Assembly: GCA_934501115.1 (NCBI GenBank)
Contig: CAKSTO010000036.1
Coordinates: 1-25,494, forward strand
Direction of reading: 5' to 3'
Length of the DNA stretch: 25,494 bases
Source: an uncultured Faecalibacterium sp.
GTDB lineage: Bacteria > Bacillota > Clostridia > Oscillospirales > Ruminococcaceae
Positions 13,354 through 21,394 of the stretch are shown in pieces. Under the pieces are notes generated by a model. That model saw only the letters and a program-made list of their open reading frames with translations, was not told the DNA's origin and searched no databases. The stretch's first letter is position 1, and each line of letters begins with the position of its first letter. Made by a program: the position numbers and the translations under genes.

Positions 13354-13611
13354 ATGTATATTCATCTGGGGCGCGACTACGTCATCAATGACCGCGACAT
13401 CATCGGCATCTTCAATCTGGAGACCACCACCATCACCCCCCGCGGGCGGGAATTTTTGAATTACGCTCAAAAGAACGGCGCGGTGGTCAGCCTGTCCGAC
13501 GAGCTGCCGCAGAGCTATGTGCTGGCAGACGGCGCGGTGGTGGATACGGTCTATCTTTCCGAGCTGTCCAGCGCTGCCATGCGCCGCAGAGCCGAAAAGA
13601 TGGTGGAGTGA
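13354..13611 (+). CDS. remB: RemB-like protein (YaaB, DUF370)
   Basis: An 85-residue protein beginning MYIHLGRDYVINDRDIIGIFNLETTT, the DUF370 signature, with the later DELPQSYVLADG stretch. In Bacillus, RemA and RemB are DNA-binding or regulatory proteins that affect extracellular matrix genes. The gene between recF and gyrB is characteristic of Firmicutes origins; its role in this organism is unknown. The start has GAGG at about 9 bases. A 219-base gap follows before gyrB. Confidence 0.92.
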   Translation: MYIHLGRDYVINDRDIIGIFNLETTTITPRGREFLNYAQKNGAVVSLSDELPQSYVLADGAVVDTVYLSELSSAAMRRRAEKMVE

Positions 13612-13750
13612 AACTTGCGGAAAACGGGCGGAAAACCCATAGAAAAAGAGGGATGGGAAAGCCCCGGAACTGCCCGGAAAGCCGCACCGCGCCAGCCGGA
13701 ACACACGCTGCGGCCGGGGAGTGAAAACACAACAAAACTGCGAGGAAAAA

Positions 13751-13787
13751 GTACACCCTGGTGTACCGGTTCCCGCTTTGCTATCAT
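13751..13787 (+). promoter_or_regulatory. Palindrome and possible promoter upstream of gyrB
   Basis: GTACACC (13751-13757) and GGTGTAC (13760-13766) form a near-perfect 16-base palindrome. A TATCAT -10-like hexamer lies at 13782-13787, so the palindrome would cover the -35 position, which itself is a poor match. This arrangement could be an operator for gyrBA, or a protein-activated promoter. Motif evidence only. Confidence 0.35.
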
Positions 13788-13830
13788 TTGAGAAAACAAA
13801 CGCAAAAAACGAACAAAAGGGAGAAAGGAA

Positions 13831-15825
13831 ATGGCAGAAGAAATCATTACCAGCACAAATGCCGAAACCGCTACCGACCACGAGTATAACGCCAGCGAGA
13901 TCCAGGTCCTGAAGGGGCTGGAGGCGGTGCGCAAGCGCCCGGGCATGTATATCGGCTCTACCGGTGAGCGCGGCCTGCATCATCTGGTCTACGAGATCGT
14001 GGACAACGCCATCGACGAGGCACTGGCCGGTTACTGCGATCACATCGAGGTGAAGATCCTCAAGGACAACATCATTCAGGTCACCGATAACGGCCGCGGC
14101 ATCCCCGTGGATATTCAGGCTGATACCGGCCTGCCCGCCGTCACCGTCGTTTACACCATCCTGCACGCCGGCGGCAAGTTCGGCGGCGAGAACTCCGGCT
14201 ACAAGGTGGCCGGCGGTCTGCACGGCGTGGGCGCTTCGGTGGTCAACGCCTGCTCCGAGTGGCTCACCGTCAATGTGCGCCGCGACGGCAAGGAGTACGA
14301 GCAGACCTTCCGCCGCGGCGACCCGGACGGCCCGCTCAAGTGCATCGGCACCGTAGCCGACGGCGTCACCGGCACCCGGGTCACCTTCAAGCCGGACCCG
14401 GAGATGTTCAAGGATACCACCGTGTACGATTTCGACACGCTGGAAAAGCGCCTGCGGGAGGAGAGCTTCCTGAACGCCGGTGTCAAGATCACCCTCACCG
14501 ACGAGCGCGAGATGTACACCCCCGTGCTGGAGGACGGCAAGGAGGGCGACCCCTGCTACCGCACCGAGGTCATGTGCTACGAGGGCGGCATCAAGAGCTT
14601 TGTCACCTATCTGGGCGAAAAGCGCAAGCTGGATGTGCTGCATCCCAATGTCATCTACCTCAAGGGTCAGACCGACCGCGGCATGGCAGAGATCGCGCTG
14701 CAGTACAATTCCAGCTATAATGAGCTGCTGCTGAGCTTTGCAAACAACGTCAACACCCCGGACGGCGGCACCCATGAGGAAGGTTTCAAAGCCAGCCTGA
14801 CCCGTGTGTTCAACGATTACGGCCGCAGCCACGGCCTGCTGAAGGACAAGGACGAGAACCTGTCCGGCGCAGATGTCCGCGAGGGTCTGATCTGCGTGAT
14901 CTCGGTCAAGCTGCAGGAAGCGGAGTTTGAGGGTCAGACCAAGGCAAAGCTGGGCAATACCGAGATCCGCACCCTGGTTTCCAACATGGTTTACTCCAAA
15001 CTGATGGAGTTCTTTGAGGAGAACCCCGGTGTGGCAAAGGCCATCTTTGAAAAGGCCACCCAGGCCGCCCGCGCCCGCGCCGCCGCCAAAAAGGCCCGCG
15101 AGCTGGTGCGCCGCAAGAGCGCGCTGGAGACCAGCCGGATGCCCGGCAAGCTGGCCGACTGCCGCGAGAAAGACCCCAGCCGCACCGAAATTTTCATCGT
15201 CGAGGGCGACTCTGCAGGCGGCTCTGCCAAGATGGGACGCGACTCGGCCATTCAGGCCATCCTGCCGCTGTGGGGCAAGATGCTGAACGTGGAAAAGGCC
15301 CGCGCCGATAAGATCTACGGCAACGACAAGCTGATGCCGGTGGTTCTGGCACTGGGCTGCGGCATCGGCGACGAGTTCGACATCTCCAAGCTGCGCTACG
15401 ATAAAGTGTTCATCATGGCCGATGCCGATGTCGACGGCTCCCACATCTGCACCCTGATGCTCACCTTCTTCTTCCGCTATATGCGCCCGCTCATCGAGCA
15501 GGGGCATGTATACGTTGCCCAGCCGCCCCTGTTCAAGGTGCAGAAGGGCAGCACCATCAAGTATGCCTACAACGACGCCGAAATGGCCGTGCTTTCGCAG
15601 GAAATGCCCGGTGCAAAGGTGAACCGCTATAAAGGCCTTGGTGAGATGAACCCTGAACAGCTGTGGGAGACCACCATGAACCCCGATAACCGCGTGATCG
15701 TGCAGATCACCATTGACGACGCCGAAAAGGCGGATGAAGCCTTTACCATCCTGATGGGCGATCAGGTGGAGCCCCGCCGCCGCTTTATCGAGACCAACGC
15801 CCAGTACGCAAAGCTGGACGTGTAA
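13831..15825 (+). CDS. gyrB: DNA gyrase subunit B
   Basis: A 664-residue ATPase subunit of gyrase. The GHKL ATPase part contains YEIVDNAIDEALAGYC (Mg/ATP Asn-Glu region), TDNGRGIPVDI and GLHGVGASVVNA. The TOPRIM part contains EGDSAGGSAK and DADVDGSH. The C-terminal tail ends FIETNAQYAKLDV, as in full-length Firmicutes GyrB. The Shine-Dalgarno AGAAAGGA precedes the ATG. An 83-base gap separates it from gyrA, with a small AGGGT/ACCCT hairpin before the gyrA ribosome site, so the two are probably cotranscribed. Codon use is biased toward C-ending codons, as in gyrA. Confidence 0.98.
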   Translation: MAEEIITSTNAETATDHEYNASEIQVLKGLEAVRKRPGMYIGSTGERGLHHLVYEIVDNAIDEALAGYCDHIEVKILKDNIIQVTDNGRGIPVDIQADTGLPAVTVVYTILHAGGKFGGENSGYKVAGGLHGVGASVVNACSEWLTVNVRRDGKEYEQTFRRGDPDGPLKCIGTVADGVTGTRVTFKPDPEMFKDTTVYDFDTLEKRLREESFLNAGVKITLTDEREMYTPVLEDGKEGDPCYRTEVMCYEGGIKSFVTYLGEKRKLDVLHPNVIYLKGQTDRGMAEIALQYNSSYNELLLSFANNVNTPDGGTHEEGFKASLTRVFNDYGRSHGLLKDKDENLSGADVREGLICVISVKLQEAEFEGQTKAKLGNTEIRTLVSNMVYSKLMEFFEENPGVAKAIFEKATQAARARAAAKKARELVRRKSALETSRMPGKLADCREKDPSRTEIFIVEGDSAGGSAKMGRDSAIQAILPLWGKMLNVEKARADKIYGNDKLMPVVLALGCGIGDEFDISKLRYDKVFIMADADVDGSHICTLMLTFFFRYMRPLIEQGHVYVAQPPLFKVQKGSTIKYAYNDAEMAVLSQEMPGAKVNRYKGLGEMNPEQLWETTMNPDNRVIVQITIDDAEKADEAFTILMGDQVEPRRRFIETNAQYAKLDV

Positions 15826-15908
15826 GCGCCTGAGAGGGCGAGGCTGTTTTCCGAGAAAAAATCCCTTTCCTGTATCAAAAGAGAGGGTCAAACCCTACGG
15901 AGGAAATA

Positions 15909-18491
15909 ATGGAAGAAGATTATGTGATGATACCGGGCAGCGGAACCAAAAAGATCATCCGCGATGTGAAAAAGGAGATCGAGACCGCATTTCTGGACTA
16001 CTCCATGTCGGTCATCGTGTCCCGCGCTCTGCCCGACGTGCGCGACGGCCTGAAACCCGTCCACCGCCGCATTCTGTACACCATGCACGAGCGCGGCAAC
16101 GACCCCAGCCATCCCTACCGCAAATCCGCCGACACCGTTGGTGCGGTGCTGGGCTCCTACCATCCCCACGGCGACGCATCGGTCTACGATGCCATGGTCC
16201 GTCTGGCACAGGATTTCTCTCTGCGCTATCCGCTGGTGGATGGTCAGGGTAACTTTGGTTCTGTGGACGGCGACCCCCCGGCTGCCTACCGTTACACCGA
16301 GGCCCGCATGAGCCGCATGGCGGTGGAGATGCTGACCGATATCGAGAAGGACACCATCGACTGGGACCCCAACTTTGACGAGACCAAGAAGGAACCCAGC
16401 GTGCTGCCCTGCCGCTTCCCGAACCTTTTGGTCAACGGCAGTCAGGGTATTGCGGTCGGCATGGCTACCAACATCCCGCCCCACAACCTGAGCGAGGTCA
16501 TTGACGGCTGCATTGCCTATATCGATGATCCGGACATCGACCTGCCCGGCCTGATGGAATACATCAAGGGACCGGACTTCCCCACGGCAGGCATCATTAT
16601 GGGACGCAGCGGCATCCGCGCCGCCTACGCCACCGGCCGCGGCAAGATCACCCTGCGGGGCCGCGCCACCATCGAGGAGACCAAGAACGGCCGCACCCAG
16701 ATCATCATTACCGAGATCCCGTATATGGTCAACAAGGCCCGCCTCATTGAGAACATGGCCGACCTTGTCAAGGATAAGCGCATTGAGGGCATCACCGGCC
16801 TGAACGATGAGACCAACCGCAAGGGTATGCGCATCGTGGTGGACATCCGCAAGGACGCCAACGCACAGGTCATCCTGAACCAGCTGTACCAGTACACCCA
16901 GCTGCAGGATACCGTGGGCGTCATCATGCTGGCCATCGACCACAAGGTGCCGAAAGTCCTCACCCTGAAGCAGATGCTTCAGAAATACGTTGAATTTCAG
17001 GACGAGGTGGTGCGCCGCCGCACCCAGTACGACCTGAAAAAGGCCAAGGAGCGCGCCCACATTCTGGAAGGCCTGAAAAAGGCCACCGACATCGTGGACG
17101 AGCTGATCGCCACCATCCGCGCCTGCAAGGGCGGCATGGCAGAGGCCAAGGCTGCCATCATGGAGCAGTTCGGCTTTGACGACCCGCAGGCAGATGCCAT
17201 CGTCAAGCTGCAGCTGGGTCGTCTGGCAGGTCTGGAGATCCTGAAGATCGAGGAAGAACTTGCCAGCCTGCAGGCCAAGATCGAGGATTGGGAAGCCATT
17301 CTGGCCGACGACGCCCGTGTGCTTGCCATCGTCAAGGACGAGCTGCTGGAAATGAAGAAGCGCTTCGGCGACGAGCGCCGCACCGAGATCCAGTCGGTGA
17401 CCGGCGAGGTGGATATCGAGGATCTGATCGCCGAGGAGCAGTGTGTCTACACCCTGACCGAGGCCGGCTATATCAAGCGCCAGCTCAAGGCCACCTATCA
17501 GGCACAGCGCCGCGGCGGACGCGGCATCTCCGGCATGACCCGCAAGGAAGAGGACATTGTGCAGGAGATGTTCGTAGGCTCCACCCACGACTATGTGCTC
17601 TTTGTCACCGATAAGGGACGTCTGTTCCGCATTAAGGGCTACACCATCGCCGAGGGCAGCCGCACCAGCAAGGGCAGCAACATCGTCAACCTGCTGCAGC
17701 TGGCCGAGGGCGAAAAGGTCACCAACATGATCTGCCAGTCGAAGGAAGCCGACACCGAGGGCGGCTTTGTGACCATGGTCACGAAGCAGGGCCTCATCAA
17801 GCGCACCCCGCTGGAGCAGTATGCCAACATCCGCAAGTCCGGCCTGATCGGCATTGCCCTGAACGAGGGCGATGCACTGGCATGGACCCGCCTGACCTCC
17901 GGCCACGATATGCTCATCGTTGCCACCCGCAACGGTCAGGCCATCCGCTTCAACGAAGCAGATGCCCGCCCCATGGGACGCAGCGGCCACGGCGTGCGCG
18001 CCATCCGCCTTGCCGAGGGCGATGAAGTTGTGGGTGTGTGCATCTGCCGCGAGGGCGGCACGGTGCTGACCGTCACCGAGAACGGCAAGGGGCGCCGCTC
18101 CGACATCGACACCTACCGCATCACCGCACGCGGCGGCAAGGGCATCCGCAACTACGACGCCGCCAAGGATCAGGTGGCTGCGGTCAAGATCGTGGATGAT
18201 GTGGACGATGTGCTGCTGAGCAGTCAGGAGGGCATCATCATCCGTCTGCACGCCAACGAGATCCCGCTGCAGAGCCGCTACGGCTCCGGTGTGCGGGTGA
18301 TGCGTCTGGGCGAGAACGACAAGGTGATGGTGCTGGCTCGCACCGACCACGACGACGAGGCACAGACCGAACAGATCGATGCTTCCGAAGCCGAAGCGGA
18401 GCCTACCGCCGAGCAGCTGGCCGAGATGGAGGCTGCCGATGCAGCTTCTGCTGCGGAAACCCCCGAGGCCGACGATAAGGGCGAAGAATAA
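15909..18491 (+). CDS. gyrA: DNA gyrase subunit A
   Basis: An 860-residue cleavage-religation subunit. The catalytic Tyr129 lies in AAYRYTEARMS. The gyrase-specific GyrA-box, QRRGGRG, confirms gyrase rather than topoisomerase IV, and the repeated beta-pinwheel follows. The protein ends with a roughly 50-residue acidic Glu/Asp/Ala tail. In the quinolone pocket the sequence is HPHGDASVYD, with Ala90 where Escherichia coli has Ser83 and with Asp94 kept. The start has GGAGG 6-7 bases upstream and there is a terminator 26 bases downstream of the stop. Together with GyrB it introduces negative supercoils. Confidence 0.98.
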   Translation: MEEDYVMIPGSGTKKIIRDVKKEIETAFLDYSMSVIVSRALPDVRDGLKPVHRRILYTMHERGNDPSHPYRKSADTVGAVLGSYHPHGDASVYDAMVRLAQDFSLRYPLVDGQGNFGSVDGDPPAAYRYTEARMSRMAVEMLTDIEKDTIDWDPNFDETKKEPSVLPCRFPNLLVNGSQGIAVGMATNIPPHNLSEVIDGCIAYIDDPDIDLPGLMEYIKGPDFPTAGIIMGRSGIRAAYATGRGKITLRGRATIEETKNGRTQIIITEIPYMVNKARLIENMADLVKDKRIEGITGLNDETNRKGMRIVVDIRKDANAQVILNQLYQYTQLQDTVGVIMLAIDHKVPKVLTLKQMLQKYVEFQDEVVRRRTQYDLKKAKERAHILEGLKKATDIVDELIATIRACKGGMAEAKAAIMEQFGFDDPQADAIVKLQLGRLAGLEILKIEEELASLQAKIEDWEAILADDARVLAIVKDELLEMKKRFGDERRTEIQSVTGEVDIEDLIAEEQCVYTLTEAGYIKRQLKATYQAQRRGGRGISGMTRKEEDIVQEMFVGSTHDYVLFVTDKGRLFRIKGYTIAEGSRTSKGSNIVNLLQLAEGEKVTNMICQSKEADTEGGFVTMVTKQGLIKRTPLEQYANIRKSGLIGIALNEGDALAWTRLTSGHDMLIVATRNGQAIRFNEADARPMGRSGHGVRAIRLAEGDEVVGVCICREGGTVLTVTENGKGRRSDIDTYRITARGGKGIRNYDAAKDQVAAVKIVDDVDDVLLSSQEGIIIRLHANEIPLQSRYGSGVRVMRLGENDKVMVLARTDHDDEAQTEQIDASEAEAEPTAEQLAEMEAADAASAAETPEADDKGEE

Positions 18492-18516
18492 GCCGAAAAA
18501 ACAAAAATGAGCTTTG

Positions 18517-18557
18517 AAGGAGCCAATGTGCGGAAATTCTGCGCATTGGCTCCTTTT
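18517..18557 (+). terminator. Rho-independent terminator of gyrBA
   Basis: A 12 bp perfect stem (AAGGAGCCAATG at 18517-18528 and CATTGGCTCCTT at 18544-18555) is followed by TTTT including the last stem bases. Its T-run overlaps the -35 of the next gene's promoter. Confidence 0.87.
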
Positions 18558-18582
18558 CAGATCAAAAGAAGAACGGTATAAT
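18554..18582 (+). promoter_or_regulatory. Promoter of the glycosyltransferase gene
   Basis: -35 TTTTCA (18554-18559, four of six), 17-base spacer and a perfect -10 TATAAT (18577-18582). The -35 coincides with the tail of the gyrA terminator, so arriving polymerases would occupy the promoter. Confidence 0.7.
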
Positions 18583-18624
18583 AGAACCAACGTGTGCGGA
18601 ATAAAAATAGATGCAGAAAGTGGT

Positions 18625-19608
18625 ATGAGGAAGATGAACGAACAAAAGAACCCGGAGATCAGCGTGATCGTACCGGTCTATAAAGTGGAAAAATACCTGA
18701 ACGAGTGCATTGATTCTGTTCTGGCACAGACCTTTGCAGAGTTTGAGCTGATCCTTGTGGATGACAGCTCCCCGGACAATTGCCCTGCCCTGTGCGATGC
18801 CGCAGCAGAAAAGGACGAACGCGTCCGTGTCATCCACAAGCCCAATGGCGGCGTAGGTTCTGCACGCAATGCGGGTCTGGATGCCGCGCGGGGAAACTGG
18901 ATCTTTTTTATGGATTCGGATGATACGGTGTCGCCGGAGCTTTTGAAAAAGCTGCACGACCGGGCGGCACAGGAGCCGCCGGACGCACAGCCGGATCTTG
19001 TGATCTGCGATTTTATGAGGACGAACGAGCAGGGCGGACGCTCCTGGTACCAGGAGCGTCTTGTGAAAGATGAGGCTCTTTCACAAGATGATCTCATCCG
19101 CAAGATCTGTCTGAGCCCGTTCGTGGTGGTGTGGGGCAAGCTGTACCGGAGCGAACTGCTGCGGGAAATCCGCTTTGGAGACAAAGTCATTGGGGAGGAT
19201 GCGGTTTTCCAGAATGAAGTGTTCCGGAAGGCGCGGAAAGCGGTCTGTGTGGCAGAGTGGCTGTACCATTACCGCAGCACCCCGAACAGCCTTGTGCGCG
19301 GCAGGCGCACCGCCCGCAATCTGGAAGATCAGGTGAGCGCAAACTATGCGTCCTTCTGCAATGCGCTGGAACACGGTCTGACCGATGTTCTGTGCATCTA
19401 TTACTGGCTGATGGTAAAGTATTATCTGGAAAACTGGCGGCTCATTTCCCCGGAGGAACGGAAAAGCGAGGCGGCGCAGCGTGCTCTGGCCTGCCGACGC
19501 ACGGCGTGGAAGCAGCTGCGGCAGGCACAGGCACTCACGCCCGGAAATGTTGTTCTGGCAGCGGTGCACCGTGTGTGCCCGCCGCTGTATCTCCGGCTGA
19601 AAAGGTGA
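18625..19608 (+). CDS. Family 2 (GT-A) glycosyltransferase
   Basis: About 327 residues. The GT2 N-terminal fold is clear: EISVIVPVYKVEKYLNECIDSVLAQTFAEFELILVDDSSPDN, then PNGGVGSARNAGLDAARG and the metal/nucleotide-sugar motif FMDSDD (DxD type). The C-terminal part has GEDAVFQNE and WLYHYRSTPNSL, typical of enzymes making capsule, teichoic acid or other surface glycans. The donor and acceptor cannot be told from sequence. There is no membrane segment, so it is probably peripheral and cytoplasmic. I choose the ATG at 18625; the ATG at 18634 is an alternative, and neither has a strong ribosome site. The gene stands alone with its own promoter. Two adjacent perfect inverted repeats lie inside it (19037-19087). 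Confidence 0.88.
   Translation: MRKMNEQKNPEISVIVPVYKVEKYLNECIDSVLAQTFAEFELILVDDSSPDNCPALCDAAAEKDERVRVIHKPNGGVGSARNAGLDAARGNWIFFMDSDDTVSPELLKKLHDRAAQEPPDAQPDLVICDFMRTNEQGGRSWYQERLVKDEALSQDDLIRKICLSPFVVVWGKLYRSELLREIRFGDKVIGEDAVFQNEVFRKARKAVCVAEWLYHYRSTPNSLVRGRRTARNLEDQVSANYASFCNALEHGLTDVLCIYYWLMVKYYLENWRLISPEERKSEAAQRALACRRTAWKQLRQAQALTPGNVVLAAVHRVCPPLYLRLKR
19037..19087. repeat. Tandem perfect palindromes inside the glycosyltransferase gene
   Basis: A perfect 24 bp palindrome (19037-19060; left arm GACGCTCCTGGT, no loop) is immediately followed by an 11 bp inverted repeat sharing its last base (CTTGTGAAAGA at 19060-19070, TCTTTCACAAG at 19077-19087, 6-base loop). Both are in coding sequence and there is no following T-run. 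Confidence 0.9.
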
Positions 19609-19638
19609 ACTTTTTTGCAGGCAAAGCGTGAGTTTGTC

Positions 19639-19667
19639 TGGACTTCTCCCTGAAATTGTGATAGGAT
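19639..19667 (+). promoter_or_regulatory. Promoter of the mntP riboswitch transcript
   Basis: -35 TGGACT (19639-19644), 17-base spacer, -10 TAGGAT (19662-19667) with an extended TGA before it. Predicted transcription start is about 19674, just before the aptamer. Confidence 0.5.
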
Positions 19668-19679
19668 GATCAAACGATC

Positions 19680-19877
19680 ACAAATACCCGTGGGGGAGTA
19701 GCAAGCGCTTTTGCAGGGCGCAGCAAGTCAACAGAATGACCGCCTGCTTCGGTCTGGCTTGCTTTAATATGCGAGACTCATGTGTTTTTGGCGCGCAGAA
19801 GGCCGCCCGTGCACATGGAGTCGATTACAAAAATTGACCCGGTTCGGATGTGCATAAGCGCCGCGAACCGGGTTTTG
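19680..19877 (+). promoter_or_regulatory. yybP-ykoY manganese riboswitch with terminator
   Basis: The leader has the yybP-ykoY hallmark GGGGGAGTAGC (from 19692), a later GTCAACA, and a GCGAGACTCATGTG segment pairing with CACATGGAGTC (19775-19784 with 19812-19822). The expression platform is a 10 bp hairpin (ACCCGGTTCG at 19837-19846, CGAACCGGGT at 19864-19873) followed by TTTTG. Riboswitches of this class bind Mn2+ and usually turn on exporters. Its position directly before mntP supports the assignment. The exact aptamer borders were not modelled. It accounts for the 309-base gap. Confidence 0.9.
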
Positions 19878-19917
19878 TGTTGCTCGAAATTCTGGTCAGA
19901 TTCAGGAGGCAGACAAG

Positions 19918-20502
19918 ATGGAATGGAACCTTGTATTTTTTCTCAACAGCGCCCTGCTGGGCGTGGGTCTTGCAATGGATGCGTTCTCGGTGTCGATGGC
20001 AAACGGCCTGAACGCCCCCCGCATGGGCAAAGGGACCATGTGTAAAATCGCAGGCACCTTTGGCCTGTTTCAGGCGGTCATGCCCATGACAGGCTGGGTG
20101 TGCGTGCACACCATCGTGGAGATCTTCTCTTCGTTTGAAACATTCATCCCGTGGATCGCACTGGCACTGCTGGGCTGCATCGGCGGCAAAATGCTGGTGG
20201 AGGGCATCCGTGGCGGGGAAGCCGAAGAGGCCGCAGAGCTCGGCACCGGTGCGCTGCTCATGCAGGGCGTAGCCACCAGCATCGATGCACTTTCGGTAGG
20301 CTTCACGATCTCAGAGTATGGCTGGCTGATGGCGCTTGCGGCTTCGCTCATCATTGCAGTGGTCACCTTCTTCATCTGCATGGCGGGTCTGCACATCGGC
20401 AAAAAGTTCGGCACGAAGCTCTCCGGCAAGGCGTCCATTCTGGGCGGCATCATCCTCATCGGCATTGGGCTGGAAATTTTTGTTTCCGGCATCATGGGCT
20501 GA
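19918..20502 (+). CDS. mntP: MntP manganese efflux pump
   Basis: A 194-residue, six-helix inner-membrane protein of the MntP (YebN, DUF204) family that exports Mn2+. The two repeated halves each carry an acidic membrane motif: LLGVGLAMDAFSVSMANG near the start and MQGVATSIDALSVGFTIS after the loop, the D-A-x-S-V signature. The cytoplasmic loop GGEAEEAAELG separates the halves. The ATG has AGGAGG at about 8 bases. It is controlled by the upstream manganese riboswitch and followed by its own terminator, so it is monocistronic. Confidence 0.96.
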   Translation: MEWNLVFFLNSALLGVGLAMDAFSVSMANGLNAPRMGKGTMCKIAGTFGLFQAVMPMTGWVCVHTIVEIFSSFETFIPWIALALLGCIGGKMLVEGIRGGEAEEAAELGTGALLMQGVATSIDALSVGFTISEYGWLMALAASLIIAVVTFFICMAGLHIGKKFGTKLSGKASILGGIILIGIGLEIFVSGIMG

Positions 20503-20508
20503 GAAGCA

Positions 20509-20553
20509 CTCAGGCGCTGACGCGCCAGCTCTCCGATTGGGAGAGCTTTTTTT
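20509..20553 (+). terminator. mntP terminator formed by a half-copy of the 125 bp palindromic element
   Basis: Stem AGCTCTCC (20527-20534) and GGAGAGCT (20540-20547) with seven T to 20553 is a good Rho-independent terminator. The preceding 18 bases (CTCAGG, a GCGC-rich step, then CCAGCTC) match in order the left part of the element at 691-735, so the terminator looks like a derived or solo half of that repeat. Confidence 0.85.
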
Positions 20554-20574
20554 GAAATTTTACAGAAAGACTAC

Positions 20575-20605
20575 TTGACAACTTCACTAAAAAAAAAAGT
20601 ATAAT
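20575..20605 (+). promoter_or_regulatory. Promoter with poly-A spacer, lipoprotein gene
   Basis: Perfect -35 TTGACA (20575-20580) and -10 TATAAT (20600-20605), but with a 19-base spacer that includes a run of ten A (20589-20598). Slippage in the run would change the spacer length. Confidence 0.75.
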
Positions 20606-20673
20606 GAATAAAAAGGTTGTGCATGATTGCGGTGCCGCCTGAGGTATTTCTGTATGAAATGGAGGAACTGGCT

Positions 20674-21264
20674 ATGAAATTTGTAAAAAAACTTTTGACT
20701 GTCGTATTGGCTGGTACAATGGTGCTCACCCTGCTCACCAGCTGTGGAACATCCAAAACGGAAATTGAAGATTACATCAAGTCGATGCCTTCGGTTACTT
20801 TAGGGTCCATGCTTACAAGTGGGTCTGATTCTCATGTCACACTGAAGCCAGTCAAAAACAATGATGCTGCGCTTTTGGCCAGCAAAGTGAAAGACTGGCT
20901 GGCAGCATCTGCAAACGCCGATAAAACCGCTCAGGATTATATGATAGATCTGATGGATGACGATGCTGCATATGATTCGTTTAGAGAAACTTTTGCTGAT
21001 GATCATAAGGCTGAGTATGTCGGCATCAGCTTCATAAAGCTTCCTTCTGAAAAATTTGATTTGCAAAATGCATGGATCGCTTACAGTCTTATGTCAAAAG
21101 AACGCGTTATGATTATTTCCGTTTGGGATGCAGTTGATGGTTCTGAAGGCACGGTCAGCGTAACTACAGAAAAAATTGGGGATAACACTTATGCTTTTGC
21201 TGTGATCCGTACTCCTGGTCATGACTCCGGCACGGGTGGAGACGGCGGAGACATTCATTTGTGA
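20674..21264 (+). CDS. Predicted lipoprotein of unknown function
   Basis: About 196 residues. The ATG at 20674 is chosen because GGAGGA lies about 10 bases upstream and the product then begins with a signal peptide: MKFVKKLL, a hydrophobic core, and lipobox LTSC with Cys24 as the lipidation site. The mature part is soluble and acidic, without a family I recognise; it ends in a Gly/Asp-rich GTGGDGGDIHL. It is visibly more A+T-rich than its neighbours and uses different codons (many AAA, GAT, TTT), suggesting recent acquisition or relaxed selection. It stands alone between the mntP terminator and a bidirectional terminator. It should be exported and anchored on the outer face of the membrane. 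Confidence 0.85.
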   Translation: MKFVKKLLTVVLAGTMVLTLLTSCGTSKTEIEDYIKSMPSVTLGSMLTSGSDSHVTLKPVKNNDAALLASKVKDWLAASANADKTAQDYMIDLMDDDAAYDSFRETFADDHKAEYVGISFIKLPSEKFDLQNAWIAYSLMSKERVMIISVWDAVDGSEGTVSVTTEKIGDNTYAFAVIRTPGHDSGTGGDGGDIHL

Positions 21265-21320
21265 TCTTACACCGAACATCTGCCCGGCAGGATTTTCTGC
21301 ACGGGTTTGATCTAACAATA

Positions 21321-21366
21321 AAAACGAGACAGGCTTTTCCAAACGGAACTGCCTGTCTCGTTTTTT
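21321..21366. terminator. Bidirectional terminator between convergent genes
   Basis: A 14 bp stem (AAAACGAGACAGGC at 21321-21334, GCCTGTCTCGTTTT at 21351-21364) has a T-run on the plus strand and an A-run before it. It can end both the lipoprotein transcript and the GntR transcript from the other side. Confidence 0.9.
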
Positions 21367-21394
21367 GCGGTAGATGATTCGGAAACTGAGCCGC

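Noticed and set aside
15829..15850. CTGAGAGGG in the gyrB-gyrA gap as another palindromic-element fragment
   Set aside because: Only nine bases match the terminal repeat, with no hairpin or second end; this is within chance.
15888..18590. A 900-codon minus-strand open frame opposite gyrA, and similar long frames opposite gyrB (13333-15891) and recF
   Set aside because: They mirror real genes in G+C-rich DNA, have low-complexity His/Leu/Ala-rich products without any family signature, and lack ribosome sites.
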